The position numbers and the translations under genes are program-made. DNA of 21,387 nt from Flavobacteriales bacterium (lineage in GTDB: Bacteria > Bacteroidota > Bacteroidia > Flavobacteriales_D > Crocinitomicaceae): contig RFNX01000357.1 in the NCBI GenBank assembly GCA_009926905.1, forward strand, positions 1 to 21,387, written 5' to 3'. Under the pieces are notes generated by a model that had not been told where the DNA came from, made no database searches, and was given only the letters and a program-made list of their open reading frames with translations. This document shows positions 8,485-16,612 of the stretch, piece after piece; positions within the stretch are counted from its first letter, which is position 1; each line of letters opens with the position of its first letter.

Positions 8485-9485
8485 TAATACTTGGTATTGA
8501 ATCCTCTTGTGACGATACGTCCGCAGCAATATTGCGTAATTCTACAATTTTATCTAACGTAACGGCCAATCAAGCAATACATGAGCAATACGGCGGAGTT
8601 GTTCCAGAATTGGCGTCGCGTTCACATCAAGAAAATATTGTGCCAGTGGTGGATGCAGCAATTAAAAAAGCTGGAATTCAGTTGGAAGACATTGATGCGA
8701 TTGCTTTTACACAAGGTCCAGGTTTGCTTGGTTCTTTGGTGGTTGGCACTTCCTTTGCGAAATCTTTTGCTTTAGCGAGAAATATTCCCTTGATTCCTGT
8801 GCACCACATGAAAGCGCACATTTTGGCACATTTTATCGATGATGCTAGAAGTCACAAACCAACATTTCCTTTTTTATGTTTGACGGTTTCTGGTGGACAT
8901 ACACAAATTGTGAAGGTTGAAAGTGCGAGCCGAATGGAAATTCTTGGGAAAACCATTGACGATGCGGCTGGAGAAGCATTTGATAAAGCTGCAAAAATGA
9001 TAGGACTTCCCTACCCTGGCGGTCCTTTAATTGATAAATATGCTAAAACTGGGAATCCGATTGCATTCACATTTTCAAAACCAAGAATAGAAGGTTTGGA
9101 TTTTAGTTTCAGTGGATTGAAAACTTCGATTTTATATACTATTCGTGATGCTGTAAAATTGAATCCCAATTTCATTGAAGAAAATAAAGTGGATTTATGC
9201 GCTTCCATTCAAAAAACCATTATTGACATTCTAATTAAGAAATTAGAAAAAGCTGTTTTAGAAACTGGAATTAAAGAAGTAGCGATTGCTGGTGGAGTTT
9301 CTTCTAATTCAGGACTTCGAAATGCATTGAATGAAAAAACAAAAGAAGGTTGGAAAGTTCACATTCCAAAATTCGAATATTGCACAGATAATGCAGCGAT
9401 GATCGCGATTACAGGAAAGTTTCTTTTTGAAGAAAAACAATTTGCTAATCAATCAGTTGCGGCAAAAGCAAGAATGGAATGGTGA
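8469..9485 (+). CDS. tsaD: tRNA N6-adenosine threonylcarbamoyltransferase TsaD
   Basis: A 338-residue protein of the Kae1/TsaD/Qri7 family. It transfers threonylcarbamoyl from threonylcarbamoyl-AMP to A37 of ANN-decoding tRNAs, working with TsaB and TsaE. The N-terminal phosphate-binding signature ILGIESSCDDTS sits at 7-18. The metal-binding HHMKAH lies at 112-117 (His113 and His117), the second nucleotide motif SGGHT at 141-145, and the late metal ligand in CTDNAAM (Asp307). The length is normal. The start is TTG: no ATG or GTG in frame precedes the essential ESSCDD segment, and this start leaves the usual short lead of about six residues. It diverges from tamB, with only 27 bases between the two start codons, a tsaD/tamB arrangement I believe is common in Flavobacteriia. 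No clear terminator follows. Confidence 0.97.
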   Translation: MAVQTIILGIESSCDDTSAAILRNSTILSNVTANQAIHEQYGGVVPELASRSHQENIVPVVDAAIKKAGIQLEDIDAIAFTQGPGLLGSLVVGTSFAKSFALARNIPLIPVHHMKAHILAHFIDDARSHKPTFPFLCLTVSGGHTQIVKVESASRMEILGKTIDDAAGEAFDKAAKMIGLPYPGGPLIDKYAKTGNPIAFTFSKPRIEGLDFSFSGLKTSILYTIRDAVKLNPNFIEENKVDLCASIQKTIIDILIKKLEKAVLETGIKEVAIAGGVSSNSGLRNALNEKTKEGWKVHIPKFEYCTDNAAMIAITGKFLFEEKQFANQSVAAKARMEW

Positions 9486-9557
9486 AACATGTAATGTTAA
9501 ATTAGTAGTTAAAAAACCAAAAAAAATAATTTAATATGAATCTTGGTATTTATTTTT

Positions 9558-9585
9558 TTGTTACATTCGATTATTAATAACCTTT
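9558..9585 (+). promoter_or_regulatory. Weak candidate promoter for the small protein-DsbD unit
   Basis: TTG at 9558-9560 is followed after 17 bases by TAACCTTT (9578-9585), an imperfect -7 element with one base too many before the T-run. The 114-base gap between tsaD and the next gene is AT-rich and holds no other visible structure beyond a 5-bp inverted repeat. Confidence 0.2.
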
Positions 9586-9599
9586 AATCCTCTTGCGTT

Positions 9600-9869
9600 A
9601 TGGAAGCTACATTAATCGAAAAGGAATCAATTCCTTCATTATCATTTCACGATAAGTCAACTGTTAGTCAACATCCTCAGCTTCTCGAACAAATTGAGAA
9701 AGCAACTATTCTTGGAAATGCCCACAGAACGAAAGTTTCGATCTATTTTCAAGATGATGAAAGTGTAAAAAAAGTTGAAACAACTATTTGGGCTGCAGGT
9801 ACAAAATTCATTTGCTTGAAAGGTGGAGTTTGGATACCCATAAGTCGAATGATTGAAATAAAGATTTGA
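9600..9869 (+). CDS. Small conserved hypothetical protein
   Basis: An 89-residue protein without signal peptide or membrane segment, so probably cytoplasmic. The C-terminal half is the more regular part: HRTKVSIYFQ, then a VETTIWAAG segment and LKGGVWIPISRMIEI, suggesting a small beta-strand-rich domain. I have an impression of similar short proteins (KVxIxF...VETTxWA...LKxGVxIPI) in Flavobacteriia, but I cannot name a family or a function. It is separated from the following periplasmic alpha-domain gene by one base, so the two are almost certainly cotranscribed. This is the only contextual link to DsbD. The coding assignment rests on the compact spacing, the ATG start and the protein-like composition. 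Confidence 0.75.
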   Translation: MEATLIEKESIPSLSFHDKSTVSQHPQLLEQIEKATILGNAHRTKVSIYFQDDESVKKVETTIWAAGTKFICLKGGVWIPISRMIEIKI

Positions 9870-9870
9870 C

Positions 9871-10305
9871 ATGCCCAACTACCTTACTACTCTATTTTTT
9901 CTTCTTTTTTTTAACGCTTTTGGACAAAATCATGTTTCTTGGACTTTCGAGTATGATGACATAACACAAAAAGTAATTGCCTATGGCAGAATTGATTCCA
10001 CTTGGCATGTTTATTCTCATCATACAAACAAAAACGCTGGTCCAATTCCAGTATCGATGCATATCATTGAAACTAAAGGTGTTAAAACCAAAAACAAACT
10101 AGAAGAAATAAGTCATACTGTTAAAATTTTCGATAAAAATTTTGAAGCTTATGTTTACTACATCGACATCATTTATGTTGGTCAAATAAAAGTTAAAGTA
10201 AAACCTGGAAGCATCATCTCAGGAACTGTGAACTACATGGTTTGTAATGACATAATGTGTTTACCACCTATTGATGTACCCTTTTCCTTAAAAATAAAAA
10301 AGTAA
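9871..10305 (+). CDS. Stand-alone periplasmic DsbD alpha-domain (N-terminal DsbD-like) protein
   Basis: A 144-residue secreted protein. Residues 1-19 form a signal peptide ending FNAFGQ. The remainder resembles the immunoglobulin-like N-terminal domain of DsbD, with the redox pair in CNDIMCLPP (Cys125 and Cys130, spacing C-x4-C). In E. coli DsbD the corresponding cysteines pass electrons from the membrane domain to periplasmic partners such as DsbC and CcmG. Here the domain is free, with no membrane or thioredoxin part, and directly precedes a complete DsbD that has its own alpha domain. A separate soluble electron carrier, or one specialised for a different partner, is a reasonable inference. 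It lies one base after the small upstream gene and 7 bases before dsbD. Confidence 0.85.
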   Translation: MPNYLTTLFFLLFFNAFGQNHVSWTFEYDDITQKVIAYGRIDSTWHVYSHHTNKNAGPIPVSMHIIETKGVKTKNKLEEISHTVKIFDKNFEAYVYYIDIIYVGQIKVKVKPGSIISGTVNYMVCNDIMCLPPIDVPFSLKIKK

Positions 10306-10312
10306 CTCTCTA

Positions 10313-12346
10313 ATGAAAAAAATACTCTCCTTTTTAATATTACTTTCAGTTTTTAGTTCATTTTCTCAAGGAATGGACGATTTTATCAAATGGCAATTAT
10401 CCGTTGAAAAAATAGACGACTCGCATGCAAATCTTGTTTTTACTGGAAAACTTACTGAAGGATATCATATTTTTTCTTTGAAACATGATCCTGAGCAAGC
10501 ACAAGGAACAGGCTTAGTACCACAATTTGTATTTAAAAAATCTCCAAATTATAAAGTTGTAGGAAAACCGTTTGAAATGGGTAAACCTATCAAACATTTA
10601 GATGATTTAGGAACTTCTTATTACATTGAGAAAAAAGCAGTATTTAAACAACAAATTGAAGTTCTTACAAAAGATGAATTTAATGTAGATTTCGAAATTA
10701 ATTTCTTTCAATTGTGTAACGCAGATGGTTGTGTTGGTCCTTTTGATTATGCAAATAAGCTAAAAGTTAAAGGTTTTATTCCAACTGAAAATACTAGTGC
10801 AACTAAAGAAGATACAACAAAAAAAGCGTCAACCGTCAAAGTTTCTCCGAATGAAACAATTGTGAAACAAATTGATCCTGAAAAACCAAAAAAAACAAAA
10901 AATGATTCGAATTTGGTGATTTTCATTGCAGGATTTTTGGGAGGACTTGCGGCTTTGCTAACTCCATGTATGTTTCCAATGATACCAATGACTGTGACTT
11001 TCTTTACAAAACAATCAAAAACGCGTAGAGAAGGAATTTTTAAAGCATTGATTTATGGCGTTTCAATTATTTTGATTTACGTGACTTTTGGTGTGGTTTT
11101 CACAGCAGCAACTGGTACCCTTGGATTAAATGATTTATCAACCAATATGTGGATGAATCTTATTTTCTTTGGCGTTTTTGTATTCTTTGCTTTTTCATTT
11201 TTAGGTGCGTTCGAAATACAACTTCCAAGTTCTTGGGTTAACAAAATGGACCAACAAGCGGACAGAGGCGGTTATCTTGGAATTTTCTTTATGGCATTTA
11301 CATTAGGATTGGTTTCGTTTTCTTGTACGGGTCCAATCATTGGAAGTTTATTAGTTCAAGCATCAACAACTGGATCTTACACTACACCTGCAATTGGAAT
11401 GACCGGATTTTCATTAGCATTGGCAATTCCATTTACATTATTTGCCATCTTCCCAAGTTGGTTGAATTCACTTCCGCAATCAGGAGGTTGGTTAAATTCA
11501 GTAAAAGTTGTTTTAGGTTTACTAGAACTTGCCTTATCTCTTAAATTTTTATCAGCTGTAGATTTAGCTTATCACTGGGATATACTTTCAAGGGAGTGGT
11601 TTGTAGCGATTTGGTTTGTGCTTTTCTTGATAATGGGAATCTATCTTTTAGGAAAAATTCGTTTTGCACACGATTCTCCCGTTGAAAAATTGAGTGTCAC
11701 ACGTTTCATGTTTGCACTAATTGCTTTAGTTTTTGCAGTTTATTTATACCAAGGAATGTTGGGAGCTCCTTTAAAACTAATTGATGGAATTGCCCCACCG
11801 AGAACACATTCGGAGGATAATTTTAGATTTGTCAATGGAGGTTTAGAAACAGGAATTGTGAAAGATTCAACTTACGAAAAATTTGCCGCAAACATGCATC
11901 CAGTTGGAGATGGTTCTATTTTGGTGTTCCACGACTTGATTAAAGCAACTGCTTATGCCAAAGAGAAAAACTTACCAATATTATTAGATTTTACTGGTCA
12001 TGGATGTCAAAATTGTCGCAAAACAGAATCTTCGGTTTGGACAAATGACGAAATTAGACCATTATTACAAACAAAATTTGTTATAGCTTCACTTTACGTT
12101 GATGATAGAACTCCATTGCCTGCTAGTGAAGTCAGATATTCTAACATTACAAAAAGTCAAATTAAATATGTTGGCAATAAATGGGCCGAATTACAAATTG
12201 AGAAATATGAAAGTTTCCAACAACCGCTTTATGTCGTAATTGATCACGAAGGAAATAATCTAACTAATACAATTGCTTATACACCAGAAATCAATAAATA
12301 CAAAGCGTTTCTTGAAAAGGGATTGAAAGCGTTTAAAAAGAAATAA
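10313..12346 (+). CDS. dsbD: Thiol:disulfide interchange protein DsbD
   Basis: A 677-residue inner-membrane electron carrier that takes reducing power from cytoplasmic thioredoxin to periplasmic thiol proteins. Residues 1-19 are a signal peptide. The alpha domain (about 20-155) has CNADGC (Cys135 and Cys140). A charged linker rich in Lys and Thr runs to about 200. The membrane domain (about 201-495) has eight or so hydrophobic segments and the two redox cysteines in TPCMFPMIP (Cys219) and FSCTGP (Cys338). The C-terminal thioredoxin-like domain (about 530-677) has the active site CQNC at 565-568 in DFTGHGCQNCRK. All three cysteine pairs needed for the relay are present. It is larger than the E. 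coli protein, mainly through the linker and loops. It is the last gene of the unit starting at 9600. Confidence 0.96.
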   Translation: MKKILSFLILLSVFSSFSQGMDDFIKWQLSVEKIDDSHANLVFTGKLTEGYHIFSLKHDPEQAQGTGLVPQFVFKKSPNYKVVGKPFEMGKPIKHLDDLGTSYYIEKKAVFKQQIEVLTKDEFNVDFEINFFQLCNADGCVGPFDYANKLKVKGFIPTENTSATKEDTTKKASTVKVSPNETIVKQIDPEKPKKTKNDSNLVIFIAGFLGGLAALLTPCMFPMIPMTVTFFTKQSKTRREGIFKALIYGVSIILIYVTFGVVFTAATGTLGLNDLSTNMWMNLIFFGVFVFFAFSFLGAFEIQLPSSWVNKMDQQADRGGYLGIFFMAFTLGLVSFSCTGPIIGSLLVQASTTGSYTTPAIGMTGFSLALAIPFTLFAIFPSWLNSLPQSGGWLNSVKVVLGLLELALSLKFLSAVDLAYHWDILSREWFVAIWFVLFLIMGIYLLGKIRFAHDSPVEKLSVTRFMFALIALVFAVYLYQGMLGAPLKLIDGIAPPRTHSEDNFRFVNGGLETGIVKDSTYEKFAANMHPVGDGSILVFHDLIKATAYAKEKNLPILLDFTGHGCQNCRKTESSVWTNDEIRPLLQTKFVIASLYVDDRTPLPASEVRYSNITKSQIKYVGNKWAELQIEKYESFQQPLYVVIDHEGNNLTNTIAYTPEINKYKAFLEKGLKAFKKK

Positions 12347-12414
12347 CCAATTTCAATTTTTGTATTCGTGGATAAATTCCAATAACTCTTCAAAATTTAA
12401 GGGGAAAATTGAGC

Positions 12415-12422
12415 TAAATTTG
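12415..12422 (+). promoter_or_regulatory. topB promoter -7 element
   Basis: TAAATTTG is an exact match to TAnnTTTG, 23 bases before the topB ATG, in the 99-base gap after dsbD. A TTG at the right -33 distance is lacking. The gap holds nothing else recognisable. Confidence 0.45.
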
Positions 12423-12445
12423 AACCCTTGAATTGAAATGAACCA

Positions 12446-14248
12446 ATGAAACTTTGTATAGCCGAAAAACCAAGTGTTGCTAAAGATTTAGCTGAAATTT
12501 TAGGAGCGAAAACACGTCGTGACGGCTACTTTGAAGGAAACGGATATTGTGTAACATGGACTTTTGGACATTTGTGTTCATTAAAAGATCCTGAAGATTA
12601 CAATCCGATTTGGAAAAGCTGGAGATTGGAAGATTTACCAATTATACCAGAGCAATTTGGAATAAAAATCAAAAATGATTCAGGAATACAAAAACAGTTC
12701 AAAACCATTGAAACTTTAGTTGCTCAAGCAGAAGAAGTAATCAATTGTGGAGATGCTGGGCAAGAAGGAGAATTGATTCAACGTTGGGTACTTTTAAAAG
12801 CAAAATGTAAAGTTCCAATCAAACGTTTATGGATTTCATCACTGACTGAAGAAGCAATTCGTGAAGGATTCAATAAATTGAAAGATTCGAGAGATTTTGA
12901 CAATTTATTTGCAGCTGGAAATTCTCGAGCTGTGGGAGATTGGGTATTAGGAATCAATGGAACACGGTTGTACACAAGGAAATTCGGTAAAAATCAAATG
13001 ACGCTTTCCGTAGGACGAGTACAAACGCCGACTTTAGCGATGATTGTGCAGCGTCAAAAAGAAATAAACGCTTTCAAAAGTGAAGAATATTGGGAGTTGA
13101 AAACCGTATATCGTGAAACGGAGTTCTTATGTCAAATCGATCGCTTGAAATCTCAAGATAAAGCTGAAAAAGGTTTAGAATATCTAAAAGGTAAACCATT
13201 TGAGATAACATCTTTTGAACAAAAAGAAGGGAAAGAAGGCAATCCAAGATTGTATGATTTAACTTCCTTACAAGTTGATGGAAACAAGCGCTATTCTTTT
13301 AGTGCAGAAGACACATTGAAACACATACAAAGTTTATATGAAAAGAAATTAGTGACTTACCCACGTGTTGATACGACCTATTTATCTGAAGATTTACATC
13401 CAAAAATTCCTGGAATCATGGGTAATCTTAGAGATTATTCACGTTTCACAGGATTAGTTTTGGCTCAACCTATTCCAAAATCAAAAACAATTTTCGACGA
13501 TAAAAAAATTACGGATCACCATGCAATAATTCCTACTGGAGTGGTACCATCTGGAATAACACCTGATGAACAACGAATTTACGATTTGATTTGTAGAAGG
13601 TTCATTGCGGTGTTTTATCCGGAGTGTAAAGTGTCAAATACAACTGTTTTAGGAAAGGTTGATAAACTCATATTCAAAGTAACTGGAAAACAAATCATTG
13701 ATGCTGGTTGGCGAGTAGTTTACGATGAATTCAAAACACCAACAAATCAACAAGAAAATTCTGAAGGTAAAAAAGGAACTAAAAGCAAAGAGGAAGAAGA
13801 AAAAATCTTGCCCATTTTTACTGAAGGTGAAAGCGGTCCTCATGAACCAATTATTCACAAAGGAAAGACGAGTGCACCAAAACCTTATACGGAAGCAACA
13901 CTTTTACGAGCAATGGAAACAGCTGGAAAAATGGTGGAGAACGAAGAAATGCGCGATATGATGAAAGAAAATGGAATAGGACGACCTTCTACAAGAGCCA
14001 ATATCATTGAAACATTATTCAAGAGAAAATACATCGAGCGTAAAAAGAAAAACATCATTGCAACTGAAACAGGAATGCAATTGATAGATTTAATTTCTAA
14101 TGAATTACTAAAAAGCCCAGAATTAACTGGGCAATGGGAGTTTAAATTACGTCAAATCGAAAAAGGTAGTTACGACCCTCAATTATTCAAACAAGAACTT
14201 TATCAGATGGTTCGAGGTATAACTGATGAAGTAATTTTTAAGAATTAA
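12446..14248 (+). CDS. topB: DNA topoisomerase III (type IA)
   Basis: A 600-residue type IA topoisomerase that cuts and passes single strands, mainly to decatenate replication and recombination intermediates. The TOPRIM domain starts with CIAEKPSVAKDLA (Glu7) and has DAGQEGE at 103-109. The second acidic residue of the classical DxDxxE is Gly here, and an Arg common in relatives is Gln. The first change is, as I recall, seen in other bacterial TopB proteins. SVGRVQTPTLA lies at 188-198, the catalytic tyrosine is Tyr305 in VTYPRVDTTYLSE, and TDHHAIIPTG is at 356-365. A Lys/Glu-rich insert runs through 433-453. GIGRPSTRANII at 510-521 is the usual late motif. There are no C-terminal zinc fingers, as expected for TopB rather than TopA. 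Its neighbours are housekeeping genes, so this is a chromosomal copy rather than one in a conjugative element. Confidence 0.95.
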   Translation: MKLCIAEKPSVAKDLAEILGAKTRRDGYFEGNGYCVTWTFGHLCSLKDPEDYNPIWKSWRLEDLPIIPEQFGIKIKNDSGIQKQFKTIETLVAQAEEVINCGDAGQEGELIQRWVLLKAKCKVPIKRLWISSLTEEAIREGFNKLKDSRDFDNLFAAGNSRAVGDWVLGINGTRLYTRKFGKNQMTLSVGRVQTPTLAMIVQRQKEINAFKSEEYWELKTVYRETEFLCQIDRLKSQDKAEKGLEYLKGKPFEITSFEQKEGKEGNPRLYDLTSLQVDGNKRYSFSAEDTLKHIQSLYEKKLVTYPRVDTTYLSEDLHPKIPGIMGNLRDYSRFTGLVLAQPIPKSKTIFDDKKITDHHAIIPTGVVPSGITPDEQRIYDLICRRFIAVFYPECKVSNTTVLGKVDKLIFKVTGKQIIDAGWRVVYDEFKTPTNQQENSEGKKGTKSKEEEEKILPIFTEGESGPHEPIIHKGKTSAPKPYTEATLLRAMETAGKMVENEEMRDMMKENGIGRPSTRANIIETLFKRKYIERKKKNIIATETGMQLIDLISNELLKSPELTGQWEFKLRQIEKGSYDPQLFKQELYQMVRGITDEVIFKN

Positions 14249-14676
14249 TTTTTAGAAAAATAATAACGTCCTCCACCTCTTTGTCCACTGTTCATGTCGA
14301 TAATTTCTAATTCTTTAGTTTTTAGAACTTTAACATCATAAATTACTTGATTTGGGGTTACTTGAGGAATTGAAATGGTTGTAACAATTCTTTGTTTGTC
14401 AATTTCACCATCTAAAGCAGGTAACCATTTCCAAGTTCCTGTGTAAGACATTGTATCGATAGTTCTAATAAAAATTGAATCTGATCCTTCTACTTTAAAG
14501 GTAAAAGTCTCATTTGGTGTTTCTTCTGTTAAGTCCGCTTTGACAATTTTATCAACTTTCCATTTTGTATCTAATAATCTTTTCTCAGGAGACTTGAAAG
14601 TAATAAATGGTTTTTCATATTTCCCGCAAGAAACTATTAAAAATAAAGCTGATAATAAAACAAGTGTAGTTTTCAT
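14245..14676 (-). CDS. Small lipocalin-like lipoprotein of unknown function
   Basis: A 143-residue protein with a short signal sequence and a good lipobox I-V-S-C, making Cys17 the lipidated residue. The mature part has the alternating pattern of a small beta-barrel: LLDTKWKVDKIV near 34-45, FKVEGSDSIFI near 60-70, and TGTWKWLP near 79-86. It ends ELEIIDMNSGQRGGGRYYF. Bacteroidota encode many lipocalin-like lipoproteins with the W-x-V...Y-x-G-x-W-x layout, and I place it there loosely. The ligand and role are unknown. Its stop codon overlaps that of topB on the other strand (TTAA shared, 14245-14248). A good -7 promoter element lies 19 bases upstream, in the gap just after the argS stop. Confidence 0.82.
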   Translation of the reverse strand: MKTTLVLLSALFLIVSCGKYEKPFITFKSPEKRLLDTKWKVDKIVKADLTEETPNETFTFKVEGSDSIFIRTIDTMSYTGTWKWLPALDGEIDKQRIVTTISIPQVTPNQVIYDVKVLKTKELEIIDMNSGQRGGGRYYFSKN

Positions 14677-14694
14677 AAGTAGTTTTTAGTGGTG

Positions 14695-14702
14695 CAAATT
14701 TA
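14695..14702 (-). promoter_or_regulatory. Promoter -7 element of the small lipoprotein gene
   Basis: The minus strand reads TAAATTTG, an exact TAnnTTTG match, followed by CACC, 18 bases before the ATG. It lies in the 37-base gap after argS. No TTG is found at the -33 position. Confidence 0.42.
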
Positions 14703-14713
14703 TAATAAATTAT

Positions 14714-16612
14714 TTACATTTTCTGTGGCGCAAAAATACCTAATAATTTTAAACTTTTCTCAATTGTTTTTGCTACTTCCGAACTGATTTTCAATCGATT
14801 CATTTTAATTGTCTCATTTGGCTCAATGTTAATCTTAACGCTTTGGTAAAAATGATTGTACGTTTTAACCAATTCATAGGTGTAATTTGCAATTACCGCT
14901 GGTGAAAAAGTAGTTGCAGCTTCATTAATTATTTCAGGATAAAGTGCTAATTGCTTAATGATTTCAATTTCTTCAGACAGCAATTCAACGTTGGTAGCTT
15001 TAAAATTAAGTTCACCTGCCTTTGCAATTAAGGAACAAATTCGGGCATGCGTATATTGAATAAATGGTCCAGTATTTCCCGTTAAATCAATAGATTCTTC
15101 TGGATTGAACATCATTCTTTTTTTAGGATCTACTTTTAATAAGTAATATTTTAAGCCTCCCAAACCAATTTGATAATACAATTTTTCACGTTCATCTTCA
15201 GTCATTCCTTCTAAATGCCCACGTTCTTTAGTCATTTCAGCAGCAGTTTCAACAACCTCATCTATTAAATCATCTGCATCGACAACAGTTCCTTCGCGGG
15301 ATTTCATTTTACCAGTCGGCAAATCTACCATTCCATAAGAAAGATGAAAACAGTTTTCTGCCCAAGTATAACCTAGTTTCTTTAAAATCAAGAATAACAC
15401 TTTGAAATGGTAATCTTGTTCATTTCCAACGGTGTAAACCATTCCGTTTAAATTTGGAAAATCCGAAAAACGATCGATTGCTGTTCCAATATCTTGAGTG
15501 ATGTACACGGCTGTACCGTCTGAACGCAAAACGATTTTCTCATCCAAACCATCTGAAGTTAGGTCAATCCAAACAGAACCATCATCTTTTCTGAAGAAAA
15601 CTCCTTGTTCCAAGCCTTTGATAACTTGATCCTTACCAAGAAGGAAGGTTTCAGATTCGTAATACAATTTATCAAAGTCAACACCCATTTTTTTATAGGT
15701 AACTTCAAATCCTTCATACACCCAACTATTCATCGTTGTCCAAAGTAAATAAACTTGTGGGTCGCGCGCTTCCCATTTCACTAGCATTTCTTTGGCGTCA
15801 CGAAGCAAGGCCGTTTGATTTTTCGCTAAATCCTTGATTTTATCATCAATTCCTTGAATTGCTTTTTCGTCTTTTCCTTCTTTAGCCTTTTCAAAATTGA
15901 CAAAAGCAATCTTCGTGTCATTAGAAAAATTTGAAAAATCTCCTAATTGCCATTGTTCGATAATCTCTTTTGCTTCTTGATTGAAATGTTTGTCGAATTC
16001 AACGTAATATTTACCTACTAATTTATCACCTTTCAAACCAGTATTTGCAGGAGTTTCTCTTTCTCCCTTTTCATTCAAAGGTGAAAATTTCTCCCAAGCC
16101 AACATACTTTTACAAATGTGAATTCCTCGGTCGTTAATCACTTGCGTTTTAACAACCTCGTGACCATTTGCTTTCAATATTTCTGAAACAGAATAGCCTA
16201 AGAAATTATTGCGAAGGTGCCCTAAATGCAAAGGTTTATTGGTGTTTGGTGAAGAATATTCCACCATCATCATTGGTTTTGAACCAGGTTGTGAGAAACC
16301 AAAATTCTGAGTTTTGTATATCGTATCCAATTGATTCAACCAATAATCATTTGAAAAAACCAAGTTCAAAAATCCATTGATTACTGCATATTTTTCAATT
16401 TCAGAAACATTATTTTTTAAAAACGCACCAATCTTCTCACCTGCCTGAATTGGTGAACATTTTAAAAGCTTAACAAATGGAAAAACAACTAACGTTAAAT
16501 CACCTTCAACATCTTTTCTTGTTTGCTGAAATTGAATTAAATTTTCTTCTACACCAGCGCCAAACAATTCAAGCGCGTTATCCAACACTATTTTTTTTAT
16601 TTTTTCTTCCAT
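14714..16612 (-). CDS. argS: Arginyl-tRNA synthetase
   Basis: A 632-residue class I aminoacyl-tRNA synthetase that charges tRNA-Arg. It has the N-terminal additional domain typical of ArgS (about 1-100) and then the catalytic Rossmann domain with SSPNTNKPLHLGHLRNN, where HLGH at 129-132 is the HIGH motif. KMKSR at 435-439 takes the place of KMSKS. The C-terminal helical DALR-type anticodon-binding domain (about 505-632) begins after the GNTGPFIQYTHAR segment and ends in LLGIFAPQKM, the usual ArgS ending. A Lys/Glu-rich stretch at about 170-270 makes it longer than E. coli ArgS (577 residues). I believe this is normal in Bacteroidota. Its ATG shares one base with the arginase stop (TAATG at 16610-16614 read on the minus strand), so translation is probably coupled to arginase. 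Confidence 0.97.
   Translation of the reverse strand: MEEKIKKIVLDNALELFGAGVEENLIQFQQTRKDVEGDLTLVVFPFVKLLKCSPIQAGEKIGAFLKNNVSEIEKYAVINGFLNLVFSNDYWLNQLDTIYKTQNFGFSQPGSKPMMMVEYSSPNTNKPLHLGHLRNNFLGYSVSEILKANGHEVVKTQVINDRGIHICKSMLAWEKFSPLNEKGERETPANTGLKGDKLVGKYYVEFDKHFNQEAKEIIEQWQLGDFSNFSNDTKIAFVNFEKAKEGKDEKAIQGIDDKIKDLAKNQTALLRDAKEMLVKWEARDPQVYLLWTTMNSWVYEGFEVTYKKMGVDFDKLYYESETFLLGKDQVIKGLEQGVFFRKDDGSVWIDLTSDGLDEKIVLRSDGTAVYITQDIGTAIDRFSDFPNLNGMVYTVGNEQDYHFKVLFLILKKLGYTWAENCFHLSYGMVDLPTGKMKSREGTVVDADDLIDEVVETAAEMTKERGHLEGMTEDEREKLYYQIGLGGLKYYLLKVDPKKRMMFNPEESIDLTGNTGPFIQYTHARICSLIAKAGELNFKATNVELLSEEIEIIKQLALYPEIINEAATTFSPAVIANYTYELVKTYNHFYQSVKINIEPNETIKMNRLKISSEVAKTIEKSLKLLGIFAPQKM

Noticed and set aside
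9486..9498. Inverted repeat AACAT-GTA-ATGTT just after the tsaD stop, considered as a terminator
   Set aside because: Five AT-rich pairs and no T-run directly after it.
10313..12346. A frameshift or gene split between the alpha-domain gene and dsbD
   Set aside because: Both proteins have their own signal peptide and a complete alpha domain, so they are separate intact genes and not one broken gene.
12446..14248. topB as part of a conjugative or integrative element
   Set aside because: TopB is common on such elements in Bacteroidota, but no relaxase, tra genes, integrase or direct repeats are nearby and the flanks are housekeeping genes.
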